Source of the DNA: Lucinisca nassula | Taxonomy: Eukaryota; Mollusca; Bivalvia; Lucinida; Lucinidae | Direction of reading: 5' to 3' | Assembly: GCA_963580285.1 (NCBI GenBank) | Contig: CAUZLF010000205.1 | Location: 53,565-117,564, forward strand | Length of the DNA stretch: 64,000 nucleotides | Shown: piece after piece, positions 59,401 to 64,000 of the stretch | How positions within the stretch are numbered: position 1 is the stretch's first letter | Layout of the letters: every line of letters starts with the position of its first letter | Notes under the pieces: generated by a model | What the model was told of the DNA's origin: nothing | Seen by the model: the letters and a program-made list of their open reading frames with translations, nothing else | Database searches by the model: none | Program-made: the position numbers and the translations under genes

Positions 59401-62400
59401 CAATTTTGTGGGACTTTTACCCGACATTGAGATGAAATGACATCTCAAGCCCTGTCGCCCAATGAAACCAATAGGGTTTATTAGCATGGACGGTCTGCCT
59501 CGCACCCCGGTTCCTGGACAGGCTTAGATCCTCTAAGCGGTTTACCAGTACTAGTGTGCGGGCCGGATTCAGCTCTGCGTGGAAGCATCATGCAGCCCAT
59601 ATATTTCTTCAAGCCCCTATGGGCGGGGCCTTGAAAGTATGATTAATATACAGGGAGTATAACAGAGGACTAAGAACAGACCCGTTCGGGACCCAGACAA
59701 AACTGGAACACACTCCATATAATCGCCATTAACTTATATTAGGTCCATACATATCATTTACAACAATAGCTGAAACTTTAGGTGACCAATGCTCCCCGTG
59801 GGAGCCAATTTCTGAGTTTTTGCAAAATTTCAAGGGGAGATAATTCAGCCAAAAATTAGATATGGCCCTTGGTCAGAATGGGCAAATATTATATCCCCCC
59901 CCCCCCCCCCCCCCGAATCAAAGATTCTTGGGGGTGGGGGATGGCATAAAACTTACTATTTTCAGTAGCAAAGAAAGGAATCTATAAATTCAAGAGTTTC
60001 ACCTCCCCAACAATGCCGAAACTAAATAAGTTGGGTTTCAGTTGTTCATAAGTGGGGATGTGGTAAAAACATTCTGGAAAGCCAGAATAAATGTGTTCAC
60101 CCGTCCCCTTTGTCCAAGATTTTTACCCAACCCTTTAAAATTCGCATGTGTATAAGTTCGGAGATCATATTGAGAATCAAACAGGCATTAAAGAGTATGT
60201 AACAGCAAAATGGATCGTTTTGAATTAAAAACAGCATCATGTATCATGCCTTCGCTGGCGTATTAAAGAGTTTTATTATTGCCACGCTTTTCGAAGAAAA
60301 AGTGGGGATATTGTAATGGTCTTCGTCGTCCGTACGTACGTCCGTACGTACGTCAGTCCGTCCGTCCATCTTACCGGATAACTCCTCCTATATCAAAGCG
60401 AACGGCATGATGAGTAGAAAACATTACAACCAAAATTTGACCCCTGGGGTCAATTTTGTGGTCACCAGAGGTCAAAATCTGATTTTGACCCCTTTACCGG
60501 ATAACGCCTCCTTTGGGAACTGATAGATCTTTGGTCTGGGGAGTGCATGACACGTTTGGAATTTTGATCACCCCTACGGGTGGGCCCAGGGGGTGGGGCC
60601 CGCGGGGGTCAAAAATCAAAATTTCGAGAACATGGTAGTGTAATATATCAAAGCGAACGGCATGATGAGTAAAAAACATTACAACCAAAATTTGATCCCT
60701 GGGGTCAATTTTGAGGTCACCATAGGTCAAAAACTGATTTTGACCCCTTTACCCCCATACATTGCTGTTACCGGATAACTCCTCCTAGACCGTTATAGAT
60801 AGAAACTTGAAACTTTGGGAACTGATAAAACTTTGGTCTGGGGAGTGCATAACACTTTCGGAATTTCGATCCTACCCCTGAGAGTGGGGCCAGGGGTGGG
60901 TCACCTTGGGGATAAAAAATCAAAGTTTTCAGAACATGGTCGTGTAGCATATTAAATCGAACGGCATGATGAGTACAATACATCACAATCAAAATTTTAC
61001 CCCTCGGGTCAAACACCCCTAGGGGATGGCCCAGGGGGTGGGGCTCGCTGGGAAGCGTGGGGATATGCGATGGATTGTCATCGACTGCGCGATTCTAGTT
61101 TCAATTTGTTTCGCCCCCGCCCATCGGGGCTTGAGAAATAAATTGAGCTGCATGGTGCTTCCACGCAGAGCTGAATCTGACCACAAACGAGTACTTGTAA
61201 ACCGTTTAGAAGGACTAAGCCTGCCCAGGCAAAGCGGTGTGAGCCAGATCGTCCAATGCATATAAGCCTTCTGGTTTCATTGCGCGGCAGGGCTTGAGAA
61301 GTCATTTCATCTCAATGTTGGTTAAAAGTCCCACAAAATTGTAAGCAACGTCTCCAAAATGACCTAAAATGTGTTTACGGGGACAAAAAATCCCAATTCA
61401 AACAAATATTTCAATTTATGAAGAATATAATCCGTGTTTGTTGTACCCAAATTGTGCTGACTAACCGCGTTATGGTGTATCATAACCCTTGGTAAGGTGT
61501 ACCCTAACAAAAAATCAACCATTGAACCATCCACGGATTCAGTGGGTATTGACATGAACTGGGGCTCAAGCAAATGCATCAATGGATGCTCTGAAATCGC
61601 AATAACATATAAATCACAAAATCATGTGCACAAAAGATGTGTTACTGTCAAAAAACATTTACCGAAGTATGCTGGGGTTGGTGAAAACACACTAGACAAA
61701 AGAAAATTGTTTGTGTTTTCGTTAAAAATGAACAGAATTCTCTGCAACTGTATCAGTAAATGGTAATACCATTACTCTGCAGCTATGCAAAATAACCACC
61801 GAAAAAGATTAGGATCTGGGCTAAAATAAACCTTTTTCTTACCGAAAATACTGCTGTGACATCATAATTTCTGTAGCGTTCGTTGTACTGCGGTAACCGG
61901 TGCGGGGTGTCTCTCATTAAAATCATTATGCAGGATAAGGGTTAAATGGTAACTTTTAAAAGAATAACGGAGGAAAAATCTAAACCTGAAGCCTGAAATC
62001 AAGAAAAATTCAAGCTCTAAAAGCCTGAAAATACCTGAAAAATATGAGGGCTGGAATATAAGCAGTACCTGTTTTCTGGGGTCCAACCACTAAGAACTTC
62101 GGGAACCTTTCACATGTCTTATTAGCAGACCAGATTTCTAGATGACGATCATAGTCACAAGGATTCTGAAATTACAGAAACAAAATAAGGGGAGTTAATC
62201 AAGTTCCATCAAATAATAAGTTACTTTAATAACATTATGTTGCCAACTTCTGCTTGCTTTTACCAACCCAAATGTTTGAAATTACTCATTTTTATTCAAC
62301 CCTTTCAACCCTGTATATCGGTAAAGATAGCTATACAATCAGTGTTGATCCAGATGAGCTGACTCATGATGAGTAATCTCATCAGGATCTACACTATTTG

Positions 62401-63467
62401 TACAGCAATGTCAATGATTATCCAATAAACCCCTTATTTACAAACATGGGCATGTCCAAATTCAAAGAAGGAAGAGTCCACTTCAGTAATTCAGCAATGA
62501 AAGGCATAAAAACTATCATTGACATTGTATACTAGTTGACACTTCCATTGCTATATGTTGGACAAATCCAATTTGCCATATAAGGGGTGGTAGGCCTATT
62601 ATTTCATTTTTGTTCTATTTTTAACAGGAAGTTCTGTTAGCAAATATTGCAGGCCCTGATCAGATGCTGCATTCTGCGGCATCTGATCTGGGTCTGCACT
62701 GTTTGCCAAGGCACCCTTTAGGGGTTTCGCGCCTACAGGATACATAGATACTGGAAACAGGACTTCAACATATTCTTCATATAAACATAACTCTGTCTAA
62801 TGACTATTCAATAAAATGATGAAATGAAATCATACCAACACATCTGGAAGACATCAGGCTTGTAACAGCAGAACATGTTTTAAAATTTTGGTTTGGTTAA
62901 AGCCCAGTCAACACTATTTAGGTCATGTCTTTTTCTGGACAGGCTCATACATAAGCAGTTAGCTACTGCACTGCACATTCTTTTGCCCCAAGCTGACAGT
63001 GGAAGAGAATGACCATAGAAAATAGTGAAATTCTGCTATTAAGACCATCTAAAATTGAGACTAATTCTGCTTTAAAATTCTTATTTAGACGGGTGCAGTT
63101 ATTCTTTCTTTGTTTTTTTCTGAAAAAAGTGTCTTCTGGTCAGGGACCACCTTTGGGACTGTTCAAAAGTGGTCTTAAAGACCACTTTTGAACAGTCCCA
63201 AAGGTGGTCTTAATATAGGAATTTTACTGTATTTCAAGATCAGAGTTTTTGAAAAACTTCCATGTAAACCTTTTCCTCACTTACTCTCCAAACAGGGCTT
63301 GATTCTTCGGGAAACATGTCAAAATATTTCATCGCCATGTCAATCGGAGTGGCCTGCTTCAGCTTGAGATTTGTCCAACAATCCAGGAACTTTATTGCAC
63401 TTTCAAACACGTACAGAGCTAACCTGTCATTACCATAGTTTGACAGATGGGTCATGAAGATATTGAA
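32218..63467 (-). CDS. NDST: NDST, bifunctional heparan sulfate N-deacetylase/N-sulfotransferase, C-terminal seven exons (5' end outside window)
   Basis: The enzyme is a Golgi type II membrane protein that N-deacetylates and N-sulfates GlcNAc residues of heparan sulfate using PAPS. Seven minus-strand exons, each bounded by AG/GT sites, join into 1077 nt (358 codons plus TGA) with matching phases. They read in order: [11 protein letters not shown], the NPC...[22 protein letters not shown] 5'-phosphosulfate loop, [12 protein letters not shown], the [10 protein letters not shown] acidic segment, [12 protein letters not shown] (3'-phosphate binding), HMRAHQDP, and FFCQ...[11 protein letters not shown] with the two conserved cysteines. 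NDSTs are about 850-900 residues, so roughly 40% is here; the deacetylase domain lies beyond 64000. Introns are large (up to 14.4 kb) and loaded with transposons. One oddity is NPARR where vertebrates have NPADR. The family call is secure; which paralogue it is cannot be decided, although invertebrates often have one. Confidence 0.95.
32464..32708. mobile_element. M6 foldback MITE next to the NDST last exon
   Basis: Reverse-oriented M6 with hairpin at 32535-32592. It ends 30 bases from the acceptor of the last coding exon (exon starts at 32434), so it sits where the branch point and tract should be. Confidence 0.9.
32709..33395. other. NDST intron, no recognised feature
   Basis: A (GAT)n run at 32869-32883 interrupts an M3-like hairpin (CTGTGTGTACTCAAC ... 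GATTCTAACGAGTGCATATAG). Confidence 0.5.
33396..34443. repeat. 36-bp minisatellite in NDST intron, next to a splice donor
   Basis: Units of about 36 bp (plus strand: CATATCTGGATCTGAAAGCA then TGCATTTTACCATTAC) repeat about 17 times from 33812 to 34443. An older, diverged array (TATCTGAATCTGAAAGCATG) occupies 33396-33730. A block ending in TTCTTGGATCTG plus TTATACGAACC recurs at about 34095 and 34335, a higher-order repeat. Because 36 is divisible by 3, open frames run through it on both strands; these are not genes. On the minus strand each unit contains CTTTCAG and GGTAATG. Confidence 0.95.
34444..34553 (-). CDS. NDST: NDST exon f (DGD..K.EP..VM..LQKFL)
   Basis: This is a 110-nt exon. The acceptor is ATTATATTTCAG and the donor is AAG|GTAATG, leaving two bases (AG) of a split codon. 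It encodes [20 protein letters not shown], then [16 protein letters not shown], the usual helix pair near the end of sulfotransferase domains. The donor is the first unit boundary of a 36-bp minisatellite that fills about 1 kb of the downstream intron. Intron retention here would hit an immediate TAA. Confidence 0.93.
34665..35135 (+). mobile_element. Helentron-like element, family D, two units of about 176 bp
   Basis: 5' ACTAGAGCTGCCGCC with ATTATACCCCCGC. Two near-identical units contain GTCAACGTAAAGGTCAAGGT. The 3' end is a hairpin TATACCCCC..CAAAC TTC GTTTG.GGGGGTATA. It lies in the NDST intron upstream of exon f. Confidence 0.8.
35227..35439. mobile_element. M1 MITE
   Basis: Full-length copy in the intron upstream of NDST exon f. 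Confidence 0.9.
35868..36080 (-). mobile_element. tRNA-derived SINE-like repeat (family S6)
   Basis: The reverse complement has tRNA-like boxes (GTGGTTCGATCC-type motifs around 36020-36075, and CCTGGTAGAGTGTTTGCATA near 35915) and the shared AAGCCGGCTT block. It resembles 58625-58860. Boundaries are uncertain. Confidence 0.6.
36152..36415 (-). repeat. S2 dispersed repeat
   Basis: A reversed S2 with an internal deletion in the AAGCGGTTTACC region. It lies between an S6 SINE and the composite Helentron-like element. Confidence 0.8.
36554..38139 (+). mobile_element. Helentron-like element, family C, units of about 160 bp
   Basis: 5' TAGAGCTGTCAGAGGATCTG followed by CTATAGCCCCGC. About nine units contain CAATAACTCC, GTTCCTGCGCTCTGCACAT and GTGTGAAGTTTCATGAAAAT. 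The 3' hairpin is ATAGCCCCACTTT TTC AAAGCGGGGCTAT. The last unit (37755-37915) is repeated almost exactly at 37915-38085 with a TCACGGAATTACGGAAT spacer. Confidence 0.83.
39099..39119 (+). repeat. Poly-G tract in a family A monomer
   Basis: An uninterrupted G run of about 20 at the same monomer position as the 16681 tract. Confidence 0.9.
40150..41934 (+). mobile_element. Family A Helentron-like element nested in the PIF/Harbinger-like element
   Basis: 5' CAAGAGGGCCCAGAGGGCCC and TCGCTCACCTGA, about ten 160-167 bp monomers, tail with ACGCACGCACGGACGC, hairpin GTCACTAAGTGAC and GGTGAGCTAAAA. Confidence 0.88.
41935..42747. other. Interior of PIF/Harbinger-like element, no coding seen
   Basis: AT-rich, with GCGCGC patches; a possible hairpin AATAGCCTGTTTTTTTTTAT opposite ACAGGCTATT at 42240-42298. 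Confidence 0.45.
42748..42850 (-). repeat. S2 fragment
   Basis: The reversed S2 tail half only (TTTGTTTGTTGGATTTGCGA ... CCTTTACCTGACACTGA), inside the PIF/Harbinger-like element. Confidence 0.7.
44040..44102. repeat. Hairpin related to M7
   Basis: CAGTGTAGGCCCAGATCATATGCCGCATTC pairs with TGCGGCATCTGATCTGGGCC TG; a second copy is at 62640-62707. Confidence 0.85.
44261..44431 (-). CDS. NDST: NDST exon e (sulfotransferase core)
   Basis: This is a 171-nt exon, phase 0 at both ends. The acceptor is CATCTTTTTCAG and the donor is CAG|GTTAGT. It encodes [20 protein letters not shown], then [20 protein letters not shown], ending [10 protein letters not shown]. This matches the NDST segment that follows the RAYSWYQ motif, including the conserved NRCL.PG.Y...L..WL pattern of the substrate-binding cleft. 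A sense-strand reading continues open into the intron but has no family similarity there. Confidence 0.95.
44535..44752. mobile_element. M5 foldback MITE
   Basis: Contains the hairpin CTGTTCAAAAGTGGTCTTTG / GAGACCACTTTTGAACAG and ends AGAATTTTACTGTA. It lies in the intron upstream of NDST exon e. Confidence 0.88.
44870..45068. mobile_element. M7 foldback MITE, left arm shortened
   Basis: GTATTGGGACAGACAGGCCT ... GGATTTTTACGGTAAA, with a deleted left hairpin arm. Confidence 0.83.
45078..45378 (-). mobile_element. S1 SINE, near full length
   Basis: A diverged tail at 45078 and a tRNA head at the right end (minus: TTAGTAGCTCAGTCTGATGC and GGTTCGATCTC) enclose the S1 body. It lies in the NDST intron between exons d and e, antisense to the plus strand. 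Confidence 0.85.
45379..45984. other. NDST intron, one hairpin
   Basis: Mostly unique. A hairpin TCAAATAGTTTGGATCTAGA / TCTGGGCCCAAACTATTTGC near 45876-45945 resembles the M7-type core. Confidence 0.5.
45985..46420. mobile_element. M9 repeat, reverse
   Basis: Hairpin arm TATATGGGTGTGAGGGGTGG at 45997; the far end is CTTATCTGGTGTGCAAGAAG. The exon-duplication breakpoint at 46279 lies inside it. Confidence 0.83.
46279..46765. repeat. Perfect 243-bp tandem duplication spanning an exon end
   Basis: Bases 46279-46521 and 46523-46765 read the same at every position I compared; the copies have period 244 and are separated by one T. Each copy contains, on the minus strand, the last 88 nt of NDST exon d, its splice donor, the start of the intron and the edge of a repeat element that continues to about 45985. 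Full identity means either a very recent duplication or an assembly error. Confidence 0.95.
46434..46520 (-). pseudogene. Duplicated 3' fragment of NDST exon d
   Basis: An exact copy of the last 87 nt of exon d, with its GTAAGT donor but without the original acceptor, lies in the downstream intron. The duplication junction happens to create an AG (46522-46521, minus strand) directly before CCA ATG AGA. The fragment could therefore act as an in-frame 29-codon exon (phase 0 both sides) repeating PMRVHALL...AYSWYQ. The bases upstream of that AG (CGACCTCATAT) are not a good polypyrimidine tract, so it is probably not spliced in. An assembly artefact is possible because the copies are identical. 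Confidence 0.7.
46678..46852 (-). CDS. NDST: NDST exon d (3'-phosphate binding segment)
   Basis: This is a 175-nt exon. The acceptor is TTATTTCAG, the first base completes Trp, and the donor is CAG|GTAAGT. It encodes [20 protein letters not shown], then [10 protein letters not shown], and ends [12 protein letters not shown]. The RAYSWYQ segment contains the serine that contacts the 3'-phosphate of PAPS. Its last 87-88 nt and donor are repeated exactly in the 243-bp tandem duplication just downstream (46434-46521). Confidence 0.95.
47100..47520 (+). repeat. Two diverged units of about 190 bp (Helentron-core-like)
   Basis: The units share AATAAAATTTCT-type joins, GCATTGTTGAATAATACTTTGG / GTATTGTTGAATGAAGCTTTGG and ACCAAATGTGAACC / ACCAAATATGAACC. 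No terminal hairpin was identified. It lies in the intron between NDST exons c and d. Confidence 0.6.
47589..47712 (-). CDS. NDST: NDST exon c (TTAL...FEEIQFFN)
   Basis: This is a 124-nt exon. The acceptor is ATTTTTACAG before GA ACA ACT, completing the Gly codon, and the donor is TG|GTGAGT. It encodes [12 protein letters not shown], then [19 protein letters not shown] and the first two bases of Trp. The FEEIQFF glutamate corresponds to the proposed catalytic base in NDST. The upstream intron of 14.4 kb holds the solo LTR, the chimeric Helentron-like element and the 7.9-kb insertion. Confidence 0.95.
47770..47960. mobile_element. M3 foldback MITE
   Basis: ATGTTGTGGGCACTTGTTAG and inverse, then a second diverged pair; in the intron upstream of NDST exon c. 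Confidence 0.83.
48374..48391 (+). promoter_or_regulatory. Heat-shock element, four perfect alternating units
   Basis: The sequence is GAAtcTTCcaGAAagTTC, the exact nGAAnnTTCnnGAAnnTTCn pattern bound by HSF1 trimers. It is about 80 bp upstream of the TATA box. Confidence 0.8.
48442..48459 (+). promoter_or_regulatory. Heat-shock element next to TATA box
   Basis: The sequence is GAAccTTCtgGAGaaTTC, four alternating units with one mismatch, ending 8 bp upstream of TATAAAAG, an hsp-promoter-like arrangement. A third, weaker cluster GAAccTCCtgGAA is at 48299-48311. Confidence 0.8.
48468..48475 (+). promoter_or_regulatory. TATA box
   Basis: TATAAAAG in the LTR-like element; transcription would start near 48498. 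Confidence 0.7.
48894..49487 (+). mobile_element. Helentron-like element, family E, about three units
   Basis: 5' ACTAGAAATGCTTCCATAAG with GAATGCCCCTGCC. Units contain GACCTCTGAGTATGACCTTG. The 3' end has CGGACGCACGGACAGG and a hairpin CCATTC TTC GAATGG with GCGGGGGCATAAAA. Confidence 0.8.
49480..49618. mobile_element. M3 foldback MITE
   Basis: ATAGATTGTGGGTACTCGTT / ACATGTACCCATAATCTAT; a Helentron-like element begins at its right edge. Confidence 0.83.
49619..53245 (+). mobile_element. Chimeric Helentron-like element, family A core plus family F core
   Basis: 5' ACAAGAGGGCCATGATGGCC and TCGCTCACCTGA. The 167-bp family A monomers run to about 52256, then switch abruptly at ACTAGAGTGTTCACAAG to about six units of a different 145-bp monomer (TTGACCTACTGACCTACTTT ... 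GAGCAAGTTTGATGATGATT). The tail has repeated CGGACGACGG and the hairpin TGACC TTC GGTCA, then GGTGAGCTAAAA. Confidence 0.85.
53503..53650. mobile_element. M1 MITE, right half missing
   Basis: Left terminus TTAACCCCTGTCCTGCTGAA to CAGATGGCTTCTTTCAGAAG, then unrelated DNA. Confidence 0.8.
53826..53997. mobile_element. M1 MITE, left part (rest at 61905-61945)
   Basis: TTAACCCTTATCCTGCTGAA through the hairpin to GTCAAAAATGGG, where the 7.9-kb insertion starts; the missing CAGGATAAGGGTTAA end is found at 61931-61945. Confidence 0.85.
54738..55035 (-). repeat. S2 dispersed repeat
   Basis: A reversed, rather diverged S2 within the 7.9-kb insertion. Confidence 0.8.
55260..55560. mobile_element. M9 repeat, partial
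   Basis: TTCTTGCACACCAGACGAGG ... GCAAGAAAAAGAATCTGAAA TGGGTGTG; the hairpin end is lost. Confidence 0.75.
55715..55885 (+). mobile_element. S1 SINE, 5'-truncated
   Basis: The S1 body from GGTCATTCTCTCCCTTTCAC to the AACTCCCAACCAAACGAAG tail is present. Confidence 0.75.
56004..56126 (+). repeat. (GAA)n-rich purine tract
   Basis: An imperfect GAA/AAAGAA run, almost pure purine for over 110 bases; continues at 57709-57772 beyond the inserted element. Potential triplex-forming DNA. Confidence 0.9.
56130..57708 (+). mobile_element. Family A Helentron-like element inserted in a GAA tract
   Basis: 5' ACAAGAGGCCCAGAGGGCCC, eight or nine monomers, tail CGCACGCACACACGCACTGA, hairpin GTCAC TTC GTGAC, GGTGAGCTAAAA. 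Both sides are (GAA)n-rich DNA (56004-56126 and 57709-57772). Confidence 0.88.
57807..57875. repeat. M6 hairpin core
   Basis: CTTACAGGAAAGAATTTGCT / AGCAAATTCTTTCCTGTAAG without the M6 arms. Confidence 0.85.
58517..58612 (+). pseudogene. Reverse transcriptase fragment (LINE relic)
   Basis: The frame from 58517 reads [20 protein letters not shown] then FVDINDIF, resembling the conserved [20 protein letters not shown] motif of non-LTR reverse transcriptases. It is preceded by an in-frame stop, and only about 30 codons are recognisable. Confidence 0.7.
58625..58805 (-). mobile_element. tRNA-derived SINE-like repeat (family S6)
   Basis: On the minus strand: CAGCAACGTGGTAGATTTGC (A-box-like) and CCCGGGTTCGAACCCCGGCC (B box). 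It shares the AAGCCGGCTTGT block and the ...TATACCTATA... stretch with the 35868 copy. Confidence 0.65.
58990..59180. mobile_element. M3 foldback MITE
   Basis: ACATAGGTTGTGGGTGCTCA and inverse TACTGCACAACCTATGTCTT. Confidence 0.83.
59330..59635 (-). repeat. S2 dispersed repeat
   Basis: A reversed, well preserved S2 within the 7.9-kb insertion, with the tail TTTGTTTGTTTGATTTCAGG at the left. Confidence 0.85.
59640..60285. other. Interior of 7.9-kb element; C-run
   Basis: Poly-C at about 59895-59914 (20 C). No coding sequence recognised. Confidence 0.55.
60286..61060 (-). mobile_element. Helentron-like element, family J (reverse)
   Basis: On the minus strand the 3' end has a CGGACGTACGTACGGACG-like run and a hairpin CCACTTTTTC TTC GAAAAGCGTGG; the 5' end carries ATATCCCCACGCTTCC, matching the hairpin arm. 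The core has two long diverged units around ACCGGATAACTCCTCC and TTTGACCCCTGGGGTCAAT (plus strand). Confidence 0.7.
61108..61405 (+). repeat. S2 dispersed repeat
   Basis: A forward S2 from CGCCCCCGCCCATCGGGGCT to the CAATTCAAACAAA tail, near the right end of the 7.9-kb insertion. Confidence 0.83.
62069..62165 (-). CDS. NDST: NDST exon b (PAPS 5'-phosphosulfate loop)
   Basis: This is a 97-nt exon, starting phase 0 after TAATTTCAG and ending after the first base of a Gly codon at G|GTACTG. It encodes [12 protein letters not shown], then [24 protein letters not shown] is the start of the 5'-phosphosulfate-binding loop whose lysine is catalytic in NDST sulfotransferases. The donor +3 to +6 bases (ACTG) are weak compared with the other exons. 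The 7.9-kb insertion ends about 170 bases downstream, inside the following intron. Confidence 0.95.
62640..62707. repeat. Hairpin related to M7
   Basis: GCAGGCCCTGATCAGATGCT / GCGGCATCTGATCTGGGTCT around GCATTCTGC. Confidence 0.85.
62888..63018 (-). mobile_element. S1 SINE, truncated
   Basis: The reversed S1 tail and body (AAGCCCAGTCAACACTATTT ... GAGAATGACCATAGAAAA) with internal deletions, in the NDST intron between exons a and b. Confidence 0.75.
63022..63234. mobile_element. M5 foldback MITE
   Basis: Hairpin CCACCTTTGGGACTGTTCAA ... with its inverse to 63210, ending TATAGGAATTTTACTGTA; immediately downstream of NDST exon a. Confidence 0.9.
63285..63467 (-). CDS. NDST: NDST exon a (end of middle region)
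   Basis: This is a 183-nt exon, phase 0 at both ends. The acceptor is TTTTTCAG before TTC AAT ATC and the donor is AGA|GTAAGT. It encodes 61 residues starting [16 protein letters not shown] and ending ESSPVWR. The segment matches the region that links the deacetylase half to the sulfotransferase domain in NDSTs. It is the first NDST exon seen in the window; the preceding exon should lie above 64000. Confidence 0.95.
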
Positions 63468-64000
63468 CTGAAAAACAATGGCAGTACAATATAAATGAAA
63501 TTTATCAAAAAAATATCCCTATTATTTAGTGGATAGCATTGTGTCATAAAAATCACATGAGCACACCATACATGATACAGTAGAGCTACGGTGGCTAAAA
63601 CACCGATTACTCATTTACAATGGCGGAGTTGAATCCATTCTTGAATCCCTAGGAAATGTCTATACATAAAAAATAGTGAGGGAACGTTTACTAAAATTTT
63701 AGGATATTTTCATATTTTTCTTGCAAATGTATGTTGTGTGTACTCATTAGAATCACCTCAATGAGGCAATTCTAATGAGTACACATACATTTATATTATA
63801 GAACACCGAAAAGAAGTCGCAAAATTATGCCAGTTATACCTCCTGGAAGTAGCCCTCAGAGGCTCGAACTATTCTTGTCTTGAACAGAGTTTTGTCCCAA
63901 AGGTGTTCGAGCCATTGAAATTTGACTGTAACAACACATGGTTACTGGGTGTAACATCATGAACCCATATGTGAAAATTCTTTAGAACTTCTTCAACAAA
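63468..64000. other. NDST intron at right edge
   Basis: Holds the M3 hairpin and a TTCGAGCC/GGCTCGAA repeat (63855-63930) also seen at 21790-21890. The preceding NDST exon was not found before 64000. Confidence 0.6.
63715..63800. mobile_element. M3 hairpin
   Basis: TATGTTGTGTGTACTCATTA / TAATGAGTACACATACATTT, an almost perfect hairpin between bases 63729 and 63791. Confidence 0.85.

Larger units (their letters stand above)
53998..61902. mobile_element. 7.9-kb DNA element of unknown class splitting an M1 MITE
   Basis: The left half of an M1 MITE (53826-53997) resumes at about 61905-61945. The insert ends CACCGGT...ACCGGTG, and both termini share an inverted GTACAACRAACGCTAC-like motif. Subterminal blocks at 54415-54500 and 61432-61510 share, inverted, GGGTACACCTTACCA and a GTACAACAAACACGG-like motif. 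The 7905 bp contain S2, S6, M6 and two Helentron-like copies and an RT scrap; I found no transposase. Target duplication is unresolved. Confidence 0.65.

Noticed and set aside
63930..64000. Possible further NDST exon (FVEEVLKNFHIW on minus)
   Set aside because: No match to the NDST segment expected before exon a, and it runs into a dispersed repeat.

Overview
This is animal nuclear DNA. Coding sequence is sparse and split by classical GT-AG introns, and most of the remainder is short transposable elements. Together, tRNA-derived SINEs with CAAA tails, foldback MITEs, and Helentron-like elements that carry satellite-like cores suggest a bivalve mollusc, probably a heterodont clam or mussel. 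That placement is inference; no marker gene fixes the species.

One real gene is visible, on the minus strand: the C-terminal half of a heparan sulfate N-deacetylase/N-sulfotransferase (NDST). Seven exons (63285-63467, 62069-62165, 47589-47712, 46678-46852, 44261-44431, 34444-34553, 32218-32434) join with consistent phases into 358 codons plus a stop. They cover the end of the middle region and the whole PAPS-dependent sulfotransferase domain. The N-terminal deacetylase part must lie beyond base 64000. The first 32 kb, downstream of the gene, holds no other recognisable gene: only a LINE 3' end relic, a broken mariner and dense repeats.

Repeat layout. Helentron/'pearl'-like elements with tandem cores lie at 254-1828 (reverse), 14565-17599, 29051-31285, 34665-35135, 36491-43781 (composite), 40150-41934, 48894-49487, 49619-53245, 56130-57708 and 60286-61060 (reverse). 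Three large nested insertions stand out. A mariner (26053-28091) is broken by two different SINEs. A PIF/Harbinger-like element (39582-43039) sits inside one Helentron-like element and contains another. A 7.9-kb element (53998-61902) splits a small MITE inside an NDST intron. A likely solo LTR (48021-48763) carries three heat-shock-element clusters upstream of a TATA box. Foldback MITEs with long near-perfect hairpins fill much of the rest.

The observations most worth following are five: (1) the terminal hairpins of otherwise different Helentron-like families nearly all close on a TTC loop; (2) a 36-bp minisatellite abuts an NDST splice donor, and each unit carries both a donor-like and an acceptor-like motif; (3) a perfect 243-bp tandem duplication of the PAPS-binding exon end creates an in-frame cassette candidate; (4) the solo LTR looks heat-responsive; (5) one element has a chimeric satellite core with higher-order structure. 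All calls are from reading the sequence; no database search was run.
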